Origin: Gymnothorax reevesii
Taxonomy: Eukaryota > Chordata > Actinopteri > Anguilliformes > Muraenidae
Reading direction: 5' to 3'
Assembly (NCBI GenBank): GCA_029721435.1
Contig: CM056583.1
Span: forward strand, 49,144,620-49,208,619
DNA: 64,000 nucleotides
The first letter of the stretch is position 1. Each line of letters begins with the position of its first letter. A program made the position numbers and the translations under genes. Below the pieces are notes generated by a model, which searched no databases, was not told where the DNA came from, and was given only the letters and a program-made list of their open reading frames with translations. Positions 26,274 to 38,178 of the stretch are shown here, piece after piece.

Positions 26274-26822
26274 CAGTACCTGTCAAAAGTTTGGACACAC
26301 CCACATTTTTCTTACAAGACATGCTAAATAAAGCAATAAGCAGCCTTTATTTAGCAAAAAAAAAAAATCTAATTCTTAAATCCATCGAACTAACCACCAT
26401 TTGTTGTCATATTTGCAGAGCATTCTCACTTTTTTTTTTTTTAAAAAACAAGGGCAGTCATATGACCATAATGAATTTGCAGCTGTACGGCTGTCCAACT
26501 TCCCAAAGACGTGCTGCACTTGAGGTGACTTTTCCTTAAACTTTTCGTCCAATAAGTCCCAAAACCGTTCGACTTAAATTCGGCTGTTGGGGGGGAAAAA
26601 AAGTTTATTTGTCTGTTTACTTTGCAAAATACGGCTTCTTTGAGAATTCCAAAATTATGGACACTATTCAAAACAAGTAAATTATTTTCTTTCCACTTCT
26701 GATTGTTTACATTTTACAAGATTCTATTTGAGATCATATAGAGAAGTTAAGCTGTTTAAATTTCTCTAAAAACAGAGTGCTGTGACACTAGCAAAGTGTG
26801 TCCAAACTTTTGACAGGTACTG
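26274..26822. mobile_element. Tc1-type MITE with perfect terminal repeats
   Basis: The left end CAGTACCTGTCAAAAGTTTG and the right end CAAACTTTTGACAGGTACTG are exact reverse complements over 20 bp, extended by GACACACC/GGTGTGTC-like bases. Both sides are flanked by TA, the Tc1/mariner target site. The 549-bp interior has no transposase frame but retains remnants such as GACGTGCTGCACTTGAGG, so it is a deletion derivative of a Tc1-like element. Confidence 0.88.
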
Positions 26823-26829
26823 TACCTAC

Positions 26830-27530
26830 AATTTTCATTTTAAGTGCCATTAACCATTTGGATTTTCAATTATGGTGTAAATGAGGTGAGAATACTGCAT
26901 CAACTCGACTGTGTTTGCCACTTGCATCCATGGTTTCTCCAATCTGAAAGTACATTTTAGAGTAAAATGAACGTGCTTATGTTGCAGTAACTTTGATTAT
27001 TTTAAATTAAAGCTCTCGTGACAAGTAATGTTGCAGAACCTGAGATTCTGTTCATCTCTGAGGTGGCACTTTGCAGATACTCTTGTATTGTGGCAGTCCC
27101 TCCAGCTTCAAATCTGCAATGATTTATCATTTAAAATATGTTTTTTTTTTCTATGACATGGTACTGATTGCCTCAGATCAAAGCAATGGAAAATGCAGAG
27201 TGTTAGTTCTAATCTATAACTGAAGGTACAATGTTGCACACATGCAATCCTCAATCAGCCCATTTCCCTTTCTCCAATCTTGCAAGAATGGAAAGTAATG
27301 ATCTTCTCATGGGCTTTGATTAAGCAAAGGTGATTGGTGGCAGCTCATATTTTAGAGTTTATAGATTTATTCTGCTTTGCTGTGCCAAGCTCTGTTTGTT
27401 CAATTCTGTCACATACTCAACCAATGTTGCACATGATTATTTATTTAATACTTTGCCATTATTGATCTTGTTAGTGTAAGACGAGAGAAATGGCATCTGG
27501 ACCTCTTCTGCATGTTTTCCTCTGAGTTTT
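26830..27530. other. Intergenic DNA, no gene recognised
   Basis: AT-rich sequence without a recognisable exon, repeat or RNA gene. Confidence 0.45.
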
Positions 27531-27539
27531 GAACTGAAA

Positions 27540-27929
27540 ATTGACACCTGGATAGGAGGAGCCCATGTTCTGATCCTAGATAATGTAGCTTGATATAAGA
27601 GTGGCGATGATGCTTGCCTGTAGGCGCTGGGTAGTGCAGCCAGGTAGATGTGCTGTTTAAGTACTGGTCAGCTGAATAATAGGCTGGAGGTGATTCTTGA
27701 GAGAGAGTTCTTGCTGGATTGGCTGCCTGTAAGGTTGACACTGTTGCCTGTGTGCTGGTTCTTAGTTTGGTGGCTAGGTGTAAGGTTGGCGGTGGAACTT
27801 GTCTATTGGTTCTTGTGTAGCTGGATGTAGCATTAGGAGTATGACTTATTAACTGGTTTTAACTAGTGTTGCTGGATGTCGGAATGGGGGAGTTGCTTGT
27901 ACTGGTTATTGATAGTGTACATATGAGGG

Positions 27930-27986
<57 letters not shown>

Positions 27987-28080
27987 GTGGGGGTTACTAG
28001 TGCTGGTTCCAGATAATGTGGCTGGATAAAATGGAGGGGGTGATTCTGGTATGCTGTTTCTGGGCGGAGTATTTGAGGCA
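27540..28080. repeat. Decayed minisatellite with embedded (TG)n
   Basis: Roughly 50-55 bp units built around GCTGGTTCTTAGT, GTGGCTGGATGTA and AGGTTGG recur with heavy divergence (for example at 27760, 27805, 27865 and 28000). A (TG)n tract of about 52 bp at 27932-27984 interrupts them. The unit boundaries are blurred, so the array is old. No gene is associated. Confidence 0.5.
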
Positions 28081-30330
28081 GAGGATGGCTTAATATTTCC
28101 AGGTGTGTAGTTTGCTCACAGGAAGAACGAGGGCGTGTGAATTCCTTTATTCTGACGCACATTATGGGAGCGAAGGTGCCCACGGCAATGAAAGAACTCA
28201 CCCCATTGTGGGGTACTCTGTGACCCCTGCTGAGGAATGCCTGAGTCACTGGAATGACTGGCTTCTACCACAGGTTTACATGGTAGCTGACTGACAGCCT
28301 GGAAATGTCCCCAGACACCACTGGGCGGCTGTTGTCATCTACTGTATTCAAGACTCAAGGTGCTAATAAGGGACATCACAGATAACAACAAATATGACTT
28401 GATTTTTTTTTTCTCTCACTGAGTGAAAGAAATGTTGCTGTGTAATGTGATTTTATTTATTTATTTATTTATTGCTAGCGACAACATATTAATCTGAAAA
28501 CATTGCATTTTTATTCTATTTTTTATATTTTTCCATTTTGTAATTGATAGAAATTAAAATAAATAGACCTTTTAAAGTTTTCCATGAATTAAGTAATTCT
28601 CTCAATATTTTCATGTAATAAATGCCAAAGTTGAAATGTTGAAGTATGCCGTTTTCTTTTATCCCATTGCTCTCTGAAGTATACAGTGTAGATGCATTTG
28701 TGAGTATTTTTTAGAACCCAAAGTGTCCCGGACAGCACCATAATCCAGCTTATATTCAAATTGTTTGAATGCGAAAGAAAAGGGCAAACAAGCAGTAAAC
28801 AAACACATGAGTTGGAGTAGTGGCAGCATGTCCCAGGGGCCATGCAGGACTGCAGTCTCCACCCACTGCAGTGGGTTAAAGAACAACTAAAAGTGATTTC
28901 CTCCTTTTGTTGGGACAAACTCTCCGGTCTACTGAAACAACCCCTACTTTTCTCCCGAGCACTCCCTGGAGATCTTAAAGTTAATGATTTCTTACAAATA
29001 CTGAAGCTGCCAGATTTGACTACTGTGGAATTTTAACTCAATCATCTTAAGAATCCTCTTCTATAGGCTAAAAACGCAATGTTCAAATTGCGAGGAGCTG
29101 ACGAGGACAGGTTTTTTTTTTACGCATTTGCTCATTGCTGTCTCTAAAAGTGAATCTAGTGAAAGGTGCTTCAGGTTGTGTTGCCGTTGCCATTGTAACC
29201 ACATCATCAATACCATTGTTGTCGACGAAGCACTCATTGGTACATTTGTTGTGGTTGTGGTTGCACGTCAGTAGAACCTAATGCGTTGTTCCTATTGGAA
29301 GTGTTGTAATTGGCTTACAACCCCTGTTGACAGCACCACTCTAAACTTCCTGCCCTCGCAAATTTTTTCAGGTAATCAGGACTTTCTACTTCAGAGTACT
29401 GCATTTCATCCACTTTTTAAACAAAGGTTTCAGTTAAGCAGCGTGTGAAGTCCTGCCTCAGAGATCAATGGAGGGGCATTCCACTGGCTGGCAGCCTCTG
29501 ATCTGTCAGATGGGGTAATCCTTCACTTATGAGACGGCTGGGAAACAATCTCTTGATATGAACCCTGGGTGGGGTGTGATTCCTTTGCAAGTCCAAAGTA
29601 TGTTGTTGCCGCATTAAACAGACAGGGGCGGCAGAACTCGCCAAACTCGCCATTTACTAGCTCAAATAAACTGACAGCTTTGTCAAACTGGTGAATAAGT
29701 GAGCAAGCGTGCAGTTGACTTTTCTGTTGTCAGTAATGAACCACTCTAGGCTATTCCTGTTACTATCAGCTTGAATGTCATCTATTTGCTGCCCTTCCAA
29801 ATTCATCGATGCTCAGTAAAGAAGTTGCCACCTTGCTGGCCACATTAGGACAGAACCAGACCTTGAAAGAGTCGTACAGATGTCAGTGATGCAAGAAAAC
29901 AACTGTGCCGAAAAACACTGATTCAGTGGCAAAGTTTATTCAGGGTGTAACTCACTTTATCACTCCTACAGTGCAATACCTGCTCAGATTAAGCAATGTT
30001 TGGCATCTATAATCAATGAGAAAACTGTGAGCGTGCCAGTGTGTTATTCTCACTTAGGTGTGTGTATAATGTACATCTGTGAGGGCATGTCTGCAGCTTG
30101 GGTTCCCACCAGTATGAAATGTCGCCTTTTGCTTAGCTGCGTTTCAGTCCACTTATAGCCTCAGCAATTCAATTAAGAAGTATGGCATAAGGTCAATGCC
30201 CTTTGTGAGCATTTTATAAGCGATGTGTTTGAAGAAGTTTGTGAGAGTGTTGTGAGAGGAGAGTGAAAGCATTCGTACTTGATTTATGGTGTTACGTAAC
30301 AACAACCTCCCAGCATTCCAGGCCCCAAAG
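28081..30330. other. Intergenic DNA upstream of the second gene
   Basis: Contains a (TTTA)n run near 28453-28472 and otherwise unremarkable sequence. Open frames such as 28589-28918 on the minus strand lack support. I see no exon or complete mobile element. Confidence 0.45.
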
Positions 30331-30339
30331 GCTCATGCT

Positions 30340-30560
30340 GAGTTCCGTCTGACAAGAATCAGGGCAGGACGATGGCAGGCAGCCACGGTGCGCTTAGCAG
30401 CCCCGCCCTGACACGCCCCGCATTTCACAGCTCTCTGGCGCTCGCGCGGCGTCTCTACAGGCCGCCGTTGCTCCGTGTTTACAGCTGTTTGCCCCGTCAG
30501 AAACGTAGCCGCCAGGGGCCGGCGAGCTCATAAAACGGCTGCAACTTCACTGTTATTTCA
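30340..30560 (+). promoter_or_regulatory. GC-rich promoter-like region of the coiled-coil gene
   Basis: GC content and CpG density rise sharply here against an AT-rich background. The stretch has GC-box-like motifs (CCCCGCCC at 30401-30408, ACGCCCCGC after it) and a TATA-like CATAAAAC near 30529. It precedes a transcript-like leader ending in a perfect GTAAGT donor at 31024, so this is the probable promoter of the downstream gene. The transcription start cannot be fixed from sequence alone. Confidence 0.55.
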
Positions 30561-31023
30561 AGCATGCTGACCGTGCCCCCAGCCACCCTCTCTCACAGTC
30601 GGAAACTGGTTTTACTACCACTCGGGCAGAGTTGAAGCAGATTGGCGGAACGAAAAGGTCGTATCGAGGGGAACGGCACCGGGTCACGGTAATGATCGAA
30701 TGAAATCAAGGAGAAAGACGACCCATAATAGGAAATAAAGCCGCCCGCTGTTTTTCCCGAGATCAGGCAGTTGAGGGATTGGACGGTTCGTCACCTGCTC
30801 GGGCGCGTAGGCGCGTTGCGGAGCGTGTAGGTGAGGACTGGGAGTTCCCTACAGATGGACAGGACAGGAAAAACGTGTTTGGCTCTCTCTCCTCCCTCCT
30901 GCTCACCGAACGGTGCTGGGTCTGCTCCCTGTGGAGCCTCAGTCTCACCCAAACAGACAAGTCTCTCCTCGTCCTAGAGGACCAATCCCCGTCCCACTGA
31001 CATCCGCTCCGCTGCTGAGGCAG
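30560..31023 (+). other. Putative 5' UTR exon 1 of the coiled-coil gene
   Basis: GC-rich sequence ending CTGAGGCAG followed by GTAAGT at 31024, a consensus donor. Open frames in it (for example 30779-31000) end in stops before the donor, and none splices in frame to exon 2, so it is taken as non-coding leader. Short upstream ATGs are present. The 5' end is inferred from the TATA-like box and is approximate. Confidence 0.5.
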
Positions 31024-32272
31024 GTAAGTCCCCACCGTGCTGGGGCACATACTGCTTTGCCTCTGGCTGGGTTGGATACAGCGCTGTTTGTTGAGGCCAG
31101 AATCTCCTGGAAACCCCCCTGGGCTCTGTTCTCATTGGCTAATGCCTGAGAAGGGACATTTCCCACCATTTTTTGATGGAGTTTACTGTAAAGCTTTCAA
31201 TTTTAGAGTGAGCGCTTGTGGTTTTCTGATTACTATCCATGAATTGAGAAGTATGTGGTTGAAGGGTCAAATATGCTGGGTTTAGTCACTTATTGATTCA
31301 AGTACTGTGTATCCCAGATTACCCAGTCATGAACTTACCGGTGAGATATAGAAGTTTTTATTCAAAACATTGGTACAAAATTAAATATTTTACGTTGTGA
31401 CATCCTTTTCATTGCCTGATTTGATGAAAGATGGGTCCCTCCCTTGTTTTTTGTTTTTATTGCGATGAGGACATATTTTCGTCTGCCACAATCAAGGCTG
31501 TGTGATTGTCGGAGCAGGCGAGCACAAACCGTGGGAGATTTTGCACAGCGAGACAGCAGTATGCTGATAGCCTTTTGAAGTGAAAGCGAGCAATTAATTG
31601 AACAATTTTATCCCAGTGTGGTGCTCTGTTTGAGAGCGTTCGCTTTTGAATCGTCCTAGAAAACAGAGGCCTGTTGCTTTCTGGATATCCCATCGGGTAC
31701 ACTGCGTAATTGTTTGTTTAAATCTTAATGTTTATACTTTACATTGAGCTACATTGGTAGTATGACTTGGGAATACAGCTTGTCAGCTCCTGCCACAGAC
31801 TCAGAAGTAGTAGTGACTAGATAGGCGGCTGCGGGGATAATATGTCCAATTTCTCGCACTCTCCTCTCAGTATGTTTGCTTAAAGGTGGCTGCAGTAAGA
31901 TATGTTGATTGATGCAGAGTGGAAAGCTCTCCTCTGTGTGTGACTTATTTGATCAGCTGATGAAATTCATTGCATCTATTTGGCTCACACTTCATGTTAT
32001 TCATATGTGCAGCTACATACTGAATGAGTAAAATTGTGGGCTCAAAGTTACAATGACATTGCCTCCCTCGGAATTTGAACCTGCCCCTTCAGATCACTGG
32101 GTGTTCATCTACGACCTTCTTATACATGAAGATACTTCCAGTGAATGTGTATTGTACTTTGCAAAAAGGATATGAGAATTAAGGGATTTCTCAATATCCC
32201 ATTTATTGTTATGCAGTGTTTATTTTTGTGTGTGTGTGTGTGTGTGTGCGTGTGCGTGCGTGCGCGTGCGTG

Positions 32273-32323
<51 letters not shown>

Positions 32324-32697
32324 ACTTTGGCATGAGTCTGTTATATTCTTTCAAATTTTTAGATTCTATGACATTCTCACTGTTATTTTTTTGGCCCCAT
32401 TCAAATATAAATTCCCAACATTACACAAGGTGATGATGAATTCATCATCAATGACAAATAGTCAAACTTTAAACTGCCGCTCAAAAGAGCATGATAACAT
32501 TACGCTGACTGACTGGAATGGTTGAGAGTTGCATGCCTCTCCTAACCTGTAGACCCCACCCCAGCAGTGAGAGCTCCGGACACTGGGTACACTGATCAGT
32601 CACGTGAATAAACAGGCGTATGACACGCTTTAGTGGACACATTCCGGCCATTCTGACCCCTGCCAGCGCTAGAGTTTAGCTATTTTTCGTCACACAG
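31024..32697 (+). other. Intron 1 of the coiled-coil gene
   Basis: Begins GTAAGT and would end CACACAG at 32697. It contains a compound (TG)n/(TGCG)n tract at 32227-32331 close to the downstream exon. The sequence at 32550-32697 is less AT-rich and could instead be part of an alternative first exon. Confidence 0.45.
32227..32331. repeat. (TG)n / (TGCG)n microsatellite
   Basis: About 100 bp of alternating purine-pyrimidine repeat, TG with interspersed TGCG units. It is a potential Z-DNA former, 370 bp upstream of exon 2. Open frames across it are repeat artefacts. Confidence 0.95.
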
Positions 32698-32804
32698 CAA
32701 CAGGACTGATACACAACAAAGCGACTGTGCTGCACTGTTGGGTCGAGATCTTTACTTTTTAAACTTTTCTCACGATGGAAATTGAGGCCTCATCTGGCGT
32801 TATT
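32698..32804 (+). CDS. Coiled-coil gene exon 2, start codon at 32775
   Basis: The putative acceptor is ttcgtcacacag at 32697, and the donor GTAAGT follows at 32805. The first ATG in the exon (32775) sits in a strong context, CACGATGG, with A at -3 and G at +4. It opens a 10-codon frame (MEIEASSGVI) that ends in phase 0 and joins exon 3 in frame. The ATG-proximal 77 bp would be 5' UTR. An alternative is that this exon starts further upstream at its own promoter. Confidence 0.6.
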
Positions 32805-34419
32805 GTAAGTACTGTTACTGTGGATGTTTTTGTAGTGTTGCTCCATATGACCATCAATTTTATTTTTCCCTAATTGTTTTTGGATTATTTTCATGGCAAT
32901 AAGCATAGTGGCCTACATTTTCAGGACTTTGAGACAAATGAAGAGAGGTTGGGATTGTGGGGGTTTGCATTGATTGTTAATGTTGAGGAGTAGAGATGTG
33001 GAACTTAATGTGTCTCAACAGAATGTTGGGGGGAAAAGTAAAGATTTTGTTTGATAAACCTTCTGGAAATTATGTCTTGGAGGGTACTTTTAATTCTGGT
33101 AAATCTTTTCTAGTTCTATCTAAAAGGTGTGAGCATTTTATCATTAAATACTGTATCATTTAAAAAAAAAAACATAGGTATCAGTATGTCTCGAAATGTC
33201 GACGTAATATGCTGAAATTTCTTAGGGACATGTCGGTATGTAGGCTAAGAGTGAAAAATGGTAACGATTTTGGTAAACATGACCTTCGTGCTATTCAATA
33301 ATTCGCAGACTTAAGCAATGACATCTCTTTGTGCTGCTATCATGCTGATATACTGTGACAAAGATCCATTAACTTCCACTCAAGCCTTGTACCGCATACT
33401 TGGGTTGGTTATCACACAGACACACACACACAATGCACTTCTTTTGAAGCACTCTCAACAGCAGAAGATTAACTTGACACTGTAGCAAGACAGTTTTCTA
33501 TGAAAGTTATGTAATTCAGATCCAAAGTAATTACAGCCTCATTCATATGATGTGAAAAAGCCTAAGCAACAGAAGACCTGCCCATTTGTGCGGGTTAAAT
33601 CAGTCAAGTGACATGACTACGTTATAGACCGTATGGGCCGGGATATATTTGTTCTTTATGTTGCGAGGACATATTGTTAGAAGTGAGGCTGTTAGCAGCC
33701 TCTTCCAAATGTTACACTACAGTGAAAATAGTTATTTCTGTGAGAAGAGAATAAATCCAAAGAAAGAGAGTGGGGGCCCGGGGTTGTTAGACCTATGGAA
33801 GAGAGGGTGCTAGTATTGTGATTGTAAACTGAAGCTTGAGTTGGGATGTATGGGGCTATGGGGGAGGAGAGGTGTTGGTTTGATGTTTCTATATAGCAAC
33901 AGTCTCCGAACACTGGCCTGATCCCGCCCTTCCTTATTCACAGTCCTTTACATGAGGGATTGACTTAAGCACATCATTGGCTGTCAGTTGTCAAGATCTC
34001 TTGCTAGTAGAAGCGAAGCATAAATTGTGATCCTGATTTCAATGCACAGCGCGCAGATAACTTCCCCCTTGATGTCTGTGCTAATGAGACTGATTGCAGG
34101 TAACATCTTGTTGCTGCTTGATTTCACCACCAGTTTATATCAACAGTGAAAATTTGCCTGCTCTGATGTTTTTGCTGTTAATTGCTTGAGAATCGATTTT
34201 AACTGACAATGGAATGAGCGCTGTTTTCTTGGTTAGTTTATTCTAATTATTATACAGTACTTTTGGAATTCAAACTCAAATGGTCTCATAATCTTTTTTT
34301 TTTTTTTTTTTTTCATCGTCATAAACTTATGGCCTAACAATTTGACTGATGTTGATTTAAAAAGGAAATCCACTTCTAATGGTCTAATGGTCTTACATGC
34401 TGACCGCCATCTGCCATGC

Positions 34420-34745
34420 TGTGAAAGTATGCTGTACTTGCCCCTTTCCCAATTTCTTCTATTTTTGCATGTTTGTCATGCTTAAATGTTTCAGATCGTC
34501 AAACTAATTTTAATAGAGGCAAAGATTACCTGAGTTAACACAAAATGCAGTTTTTAAATTGTGGTCTAGTTTACTCAAGGAAAAAAGCTGCTCTACCTGG
34601 CCCTGTGTGAAAAAGTGATTACAACTTAGGAATTAAATCAACCAATAAAACACTAATTGATAACTGGGTTGAAATTCACAAGACATACCCAGGCATGGTT
34701 ACAGCCAGCCCTGTGGAATATAAACATCACTTTAAGAGACACTTA
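34420..34745 (+). mobile_element. Tc1-like family A element, left fragment
   Basis: This segment aligns with the first 330 bp of the relic at 10.5 kb: GCATGTTTGTCATGCTTAAA, CAGATCGTCAAACTAATTTT, AATTGATAACTGGGTTGAAA and CCCAGGCATGGTTACAGCC match in order. Similarity stops after CATCACTTTAAGAGAC. The rest of such an element resumes at about 36.88 kb, so this looks like the left part of a split copy. Confidence 0.7.
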
Positions 34746-36030
34746 ACTGATTTCCAACCTTATCTTCTTCCCATGTTGGGGATGTTGTGAGGAAAAACGC
34801 ATGCTGTTTTCACAAATTTTTTTAATATCTTGGGACAATCAGTCACAAAATCTGTCTACATCCCCCTCTAGTCTCGTCATTTGATGCATCCAGAGACTTA
34901 GTCGAAGACAAGGAATTGCAAGCTATTTCAGCCTGGTAGTATTGTCTCCATCTCTGGCAAGCTAGAGTGCATGCCCTAGATGCCTTTTGCAAACAACTTT
35001 TTGTTTTCGCTTGTCCTGCAAGTTAGCTACATTAGCACCTCGGAAATGCACCCCAAAAATATAAATGAAAAGGACTTTGTGGACAAGGATACATTTTACA
35101 TAAAGCTAGTTAGATGGTGTTCCCTCTGTAATTTTACGTTTTGTGTTGCTAGCCTAGGTTTTCATTTGCGGCTGGCTGTTGAGGTCTGTTGTGAGCTAGC
35201 GAGCGGGAAATTTCAGCAGCCATTCTGGCAACATACCCTGACTGTTTTTGCTCAGTCAGTTTCATTTTTGTCAAGTGACGTTGATATTAGTGTACAGTTG
35301 TAACATGAGTTGGCCGGAGCTAGTTAGCGAGTAGAAAATTAAGCCTGTCAAAACATTTTCAGCAAATCATTGCACTGATGTGGAAAAAACAGCTAGCTGT
35401 AAGGCCAACTTACTCACTGGCAACTTTGGCTGTAATCCTCTCTTCTCTAGCAAGGGTTTTGAGGACAAAAAGTGATTCTTAATTGATGGTAATTGCTTGG
35501 GTCAGAAAATGGGCAGAATGGCCACATCATTCAGAATTCATGTAGAGCAGTCCAGTAATTCTGACTAGAGATCTCTCTCATATCCCTCAAGAAGAAAATG
35601 TTCTCCGCATTATAAGTATACTAATTAGCGAGCATCTCTACTTTATATCTTGTGTTTGCAATAGCCCTTTGCTATTCCATCACTTATATTGTGTTTACAG
35701 GTATGCCTCTAGCATTGTCCATTTTGTAGCCCATGCACCTGTGGTTAGAACAAACTATCTTTATTATCATCACGACCAGACCTCTTTGCAGTAAAATGAA
35801 AGCTGCAATGGTATCTGCGACAGCTGTAGGTCACAGTTTCGCAAGGGATTGAGGGCATGTCTGGAGTAATGAGCTGTTGCATTGAATTGTGGTAGTGGTG
35901 TCTACTGCAAATGTATACAGAGGCCATAAAGGAGATAAATAAGTAAATATCTTGAGCAGCGGTGAAAAAACTTGCATGGCTTGTGTGCAACTTATTTGTA
36001 CAAAGCTAGCACTTTTATTAATATATATAT

Positions 36031-36568
36031 ACTGTACAGGCCAAAAGTTTGGAAACACCTTCTCATTGAATGCGTTTCCTTTATTTTCATGACTATTTAC
36101 ATTGTAGATTCTCACTGAAGGCATCAAAACTATGAATGAACAAATATGGAATTATGTACAAACAAAAAAGTGTGAAATACCTGTAACTGAAAACATGTCT
36201 TATATTCTAGTTTCTTCAAAGCAGCCACGCTTTGCTCTGATTACTGCTTTGCACACTCTCGTCATTCTCTTGATGAGCTTCAAAAGTTAGTCATCTGAAA
36301 TGGTTTTCACTTCACAGGTGTGCCTTGTCAGGGTTAATTAGCGGAATTTCTTGCCTTATCAGTAGGGTTGGGACCATCAGTTGTGTTGTGCAGAAGTCAG
36401 GTTGATACACAGCCGACAGCCCTATTGGACAACTGTTGGATACATGCATAATTCCACATGTGTTCATTCATAGTTTTGATGCCTTCAGTGAGAATCTACA
36501 ATGTAAATAGTCATGAAAATAAAGAAAACGCATTGAAAGCGGTGTGTTCAAACTTTTGGCCTGTACTG

Positions 36569-36569
<1 letters not shown>
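36031..36569. mobile_element. Tc1-type MITE with long terminal inverted repeats
   Basis: The left (36031-36135) and right (36460-36569) ends are about 100-bp inverted repeats: CAGGCCAAAAGTTTGG, ATTTTCATGACTATTTACAT and GAAGGCATCAAAACTATGAA recur as reverse complements. The interior keeps remnants of a Tc1 element, for example GTGTGCCTTGTCAGGGTTAA and GGTTGATACACAGCC. The left flank is a (TA)n run and the right flank a (TG)n(TA)n tract, consistent with TA-targeted insertion into a microsatellite. Confidence 0.88.
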
Positions 36570-36603
<34 letters not shown>

Positions 36604-36661
36604 ATATATATATATATATATATATGACAAGAGTATAATCTGATGGGGGGGGGGGGGGGGG
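36570..36661. repeat. (TG)n(TA)n microsatellite and G17 run
   Basis: TG repeats (to about 36600) pass into TA repeats (to about 36625). Then 17 consecutive G at 36645-36661 follow, and a C6 run comes shortly after. The tract directly abuts the MITE on its left. Confidence 0.95.
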
Positions 36662-36879
36662 CTGCATCCCTCACAATATTGAAATTGCTCCCCCCCAATA
36701 ATGCGCTGCGATAAACAAAACATCAATGAAAAAATAAAATGTATTCTTGCGGACATGAGTGTTTTATTTTTTCTGTCGTCTCAGTCATAAATTAACTGTC
36801 ACTTAAATGTTGTATGATTTCATTATTTGTGAATTGCCCCTTGAAATAACATCTATCTGGCAATGTGAAGTGGTCAAAA

Positions 36880-37970
36880 GAACATATTCCATACAAAGTC
36901 ATTCACATCTATCAGTCAGGAAAGGGTTGACGCTAGTAGTAAGGCTCTGGTACTGAAGCAAAGCAAGCTTACAGTTGTTCGCTTTAAAAGAAAAACCCTC
37001 CCTGGAGTGGATGGCCTACCGAAATTCCCCCAAGAGCGCATTTACGATTCATCCAGAAGATCACAAAAGAACTTGGACTAACCCATGAAGAACTGCAGGC
37101 TTTATCTCTCTCAGTTAAGGTCAGTGTTTTTGATTCCACAATAAGAAAGAGACTGGGCATCCAAAATGACATCCATGGGAGAGCAGCAAGGAGGAAACCT
37201 GCTGCCTAAAAACAGCACAAGGGCTTGTCTCAATTTGCCAAAAAAAAAAAAACATCTTGATGACCCCAGAGACTCTTGGGGAAATTTTCTGTGGACTGAT
37301 GAGTCAAAAGTGAAACTTTTTGGAAGACATGGGTCCCATTACATCTGGCGTTAAGTGAACACAGCCTTCCACAAAAGGATCATCATGTCAGCAGTCAAAT
37401 GCAGGTGTGGTAGTGTGATGGTCTAGTGCTGCTTTGCTGCTACAGGATCTAGGTGACTTGCCATTATTGATGGAATTTTGCTTTCTACCAGAAAATCCTG
37501 AAGGAGAACATCTGGCCATCAGATTGTGACCTAAAGCTCAAGCGCAGTTGAGCTATGCAGCAGGACAAATGAATGAATGACTAAAAAACCTCTGAATGAC
37601 TAAAATGAAACAAAATGGACCAAATGCAGGTTTCGGAGTGGCCAAGTCAGTGTCCTAACGTTAATCTGATTGAGATGCTGTTGCATGATCTTGAACAGGC
37701 ACTTCATGCTTGAAAACCCTCCAATACGGCTAAGTTAAAACAATTTTGCAAATAAGAGAGTGCAAAAATACCTCCACAGCAACTCCTTACCTTCAATGAA
37801 TAAAATGATAATTTAAAAGCAGCATTTTGCATTATTCACATCGTCTTTGTCTTACATTAAAATTTGTTGGGTGATCTGAAACATTTAAATATGACAAGCA
37901 AGCAAAAATAAAAGCAACCAGGAAGGGGGCCAATGCTTTTTCACAGCACTGTATTGGTTGTATGACAGTC
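36880..37970 (+). pseudogene. Tc1-like family A element, right fragment with broken transposase
   Basis: It resumes the family A element. A helix-turn-helix region (KITKELGLTHEELQALSLS, VSVFDSTIRKRLG) is followed by a DDE-type block (DDPRDSWGNFLWTDESKVKL, GRHGSHYIWR) and degraded downstream sequence, ending in a terminus-like CCAATGCTTTTTCACAGCAC. Frameshifts and stops interrupt it. With the piece at 34.42 kb it forms one element split by about 2.1 kb. Confidence 0.75.
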
Positions 37971-38013
37971 TGTAAAGGTGATTTTTTTTTTTTTGTAATT
38001 TATCTCTACACAG

Positions 38014-38178
38014 TCCCCACAGACAGTGAAAGAGTGCCCTCCTTCCCTAGTTCAGCTAACACAGCTCCTGGGTACCAAGGTTGAAATCTTCCAGAAGACG
38101 GTGTCCACTGAGGAGCAGGTGACATACAGTCTTTATCAAAGAATTAGAGAAATGACCAACCAGTCTATACTAGAGAAG
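38014..38178 (+). CDS. Coiled-coil gene exon 3
   Basis: Acceptor tttatctctacacag and donor AAG|GTTCTT. The 55 codons (start SPQTVKECPPSLVQLTQLLG) are in phase 0 at both ends. The sequence is polar and helix-forming (KVEIFQKTVSTEEQVTYSL), the start of the N-terminal coiled coil, about residues 11-65. The donor is weaker than most in this gene. Confidence 0.75.

Larger units (their letters stand above)
32805..38013 (+). other. Intron 2, with nested Tc1 relics
   Basis: A 5.2-kb intron bounded by GTAAGT and a tttatctctacacag acceptor. It holds a split family A Tc1 element (34.4-34.75 and 36.88-37.97 kb), a Tc1 MITE (36.03-36.57 kb), and TG, TA and G-run microsatellites. The rest, including 32.8-34.4 kb and 34.75-36.03 kb, shows no exon that I can support. 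Confidence 0.55.

Noticed and set aside
30779..31000. 73-codon frame in the GC-rich leader as N-terminus of the gene
   Set aside because: It ends in a stop before the donor at 31024, while the ATG at 32775 has a strong context and joins exon 3 in phase.
32145..32525. 126-codon open frame with CVCVCV run
   Set aside because: Produced by the TG microsatellite, with no splice-compatible extension.
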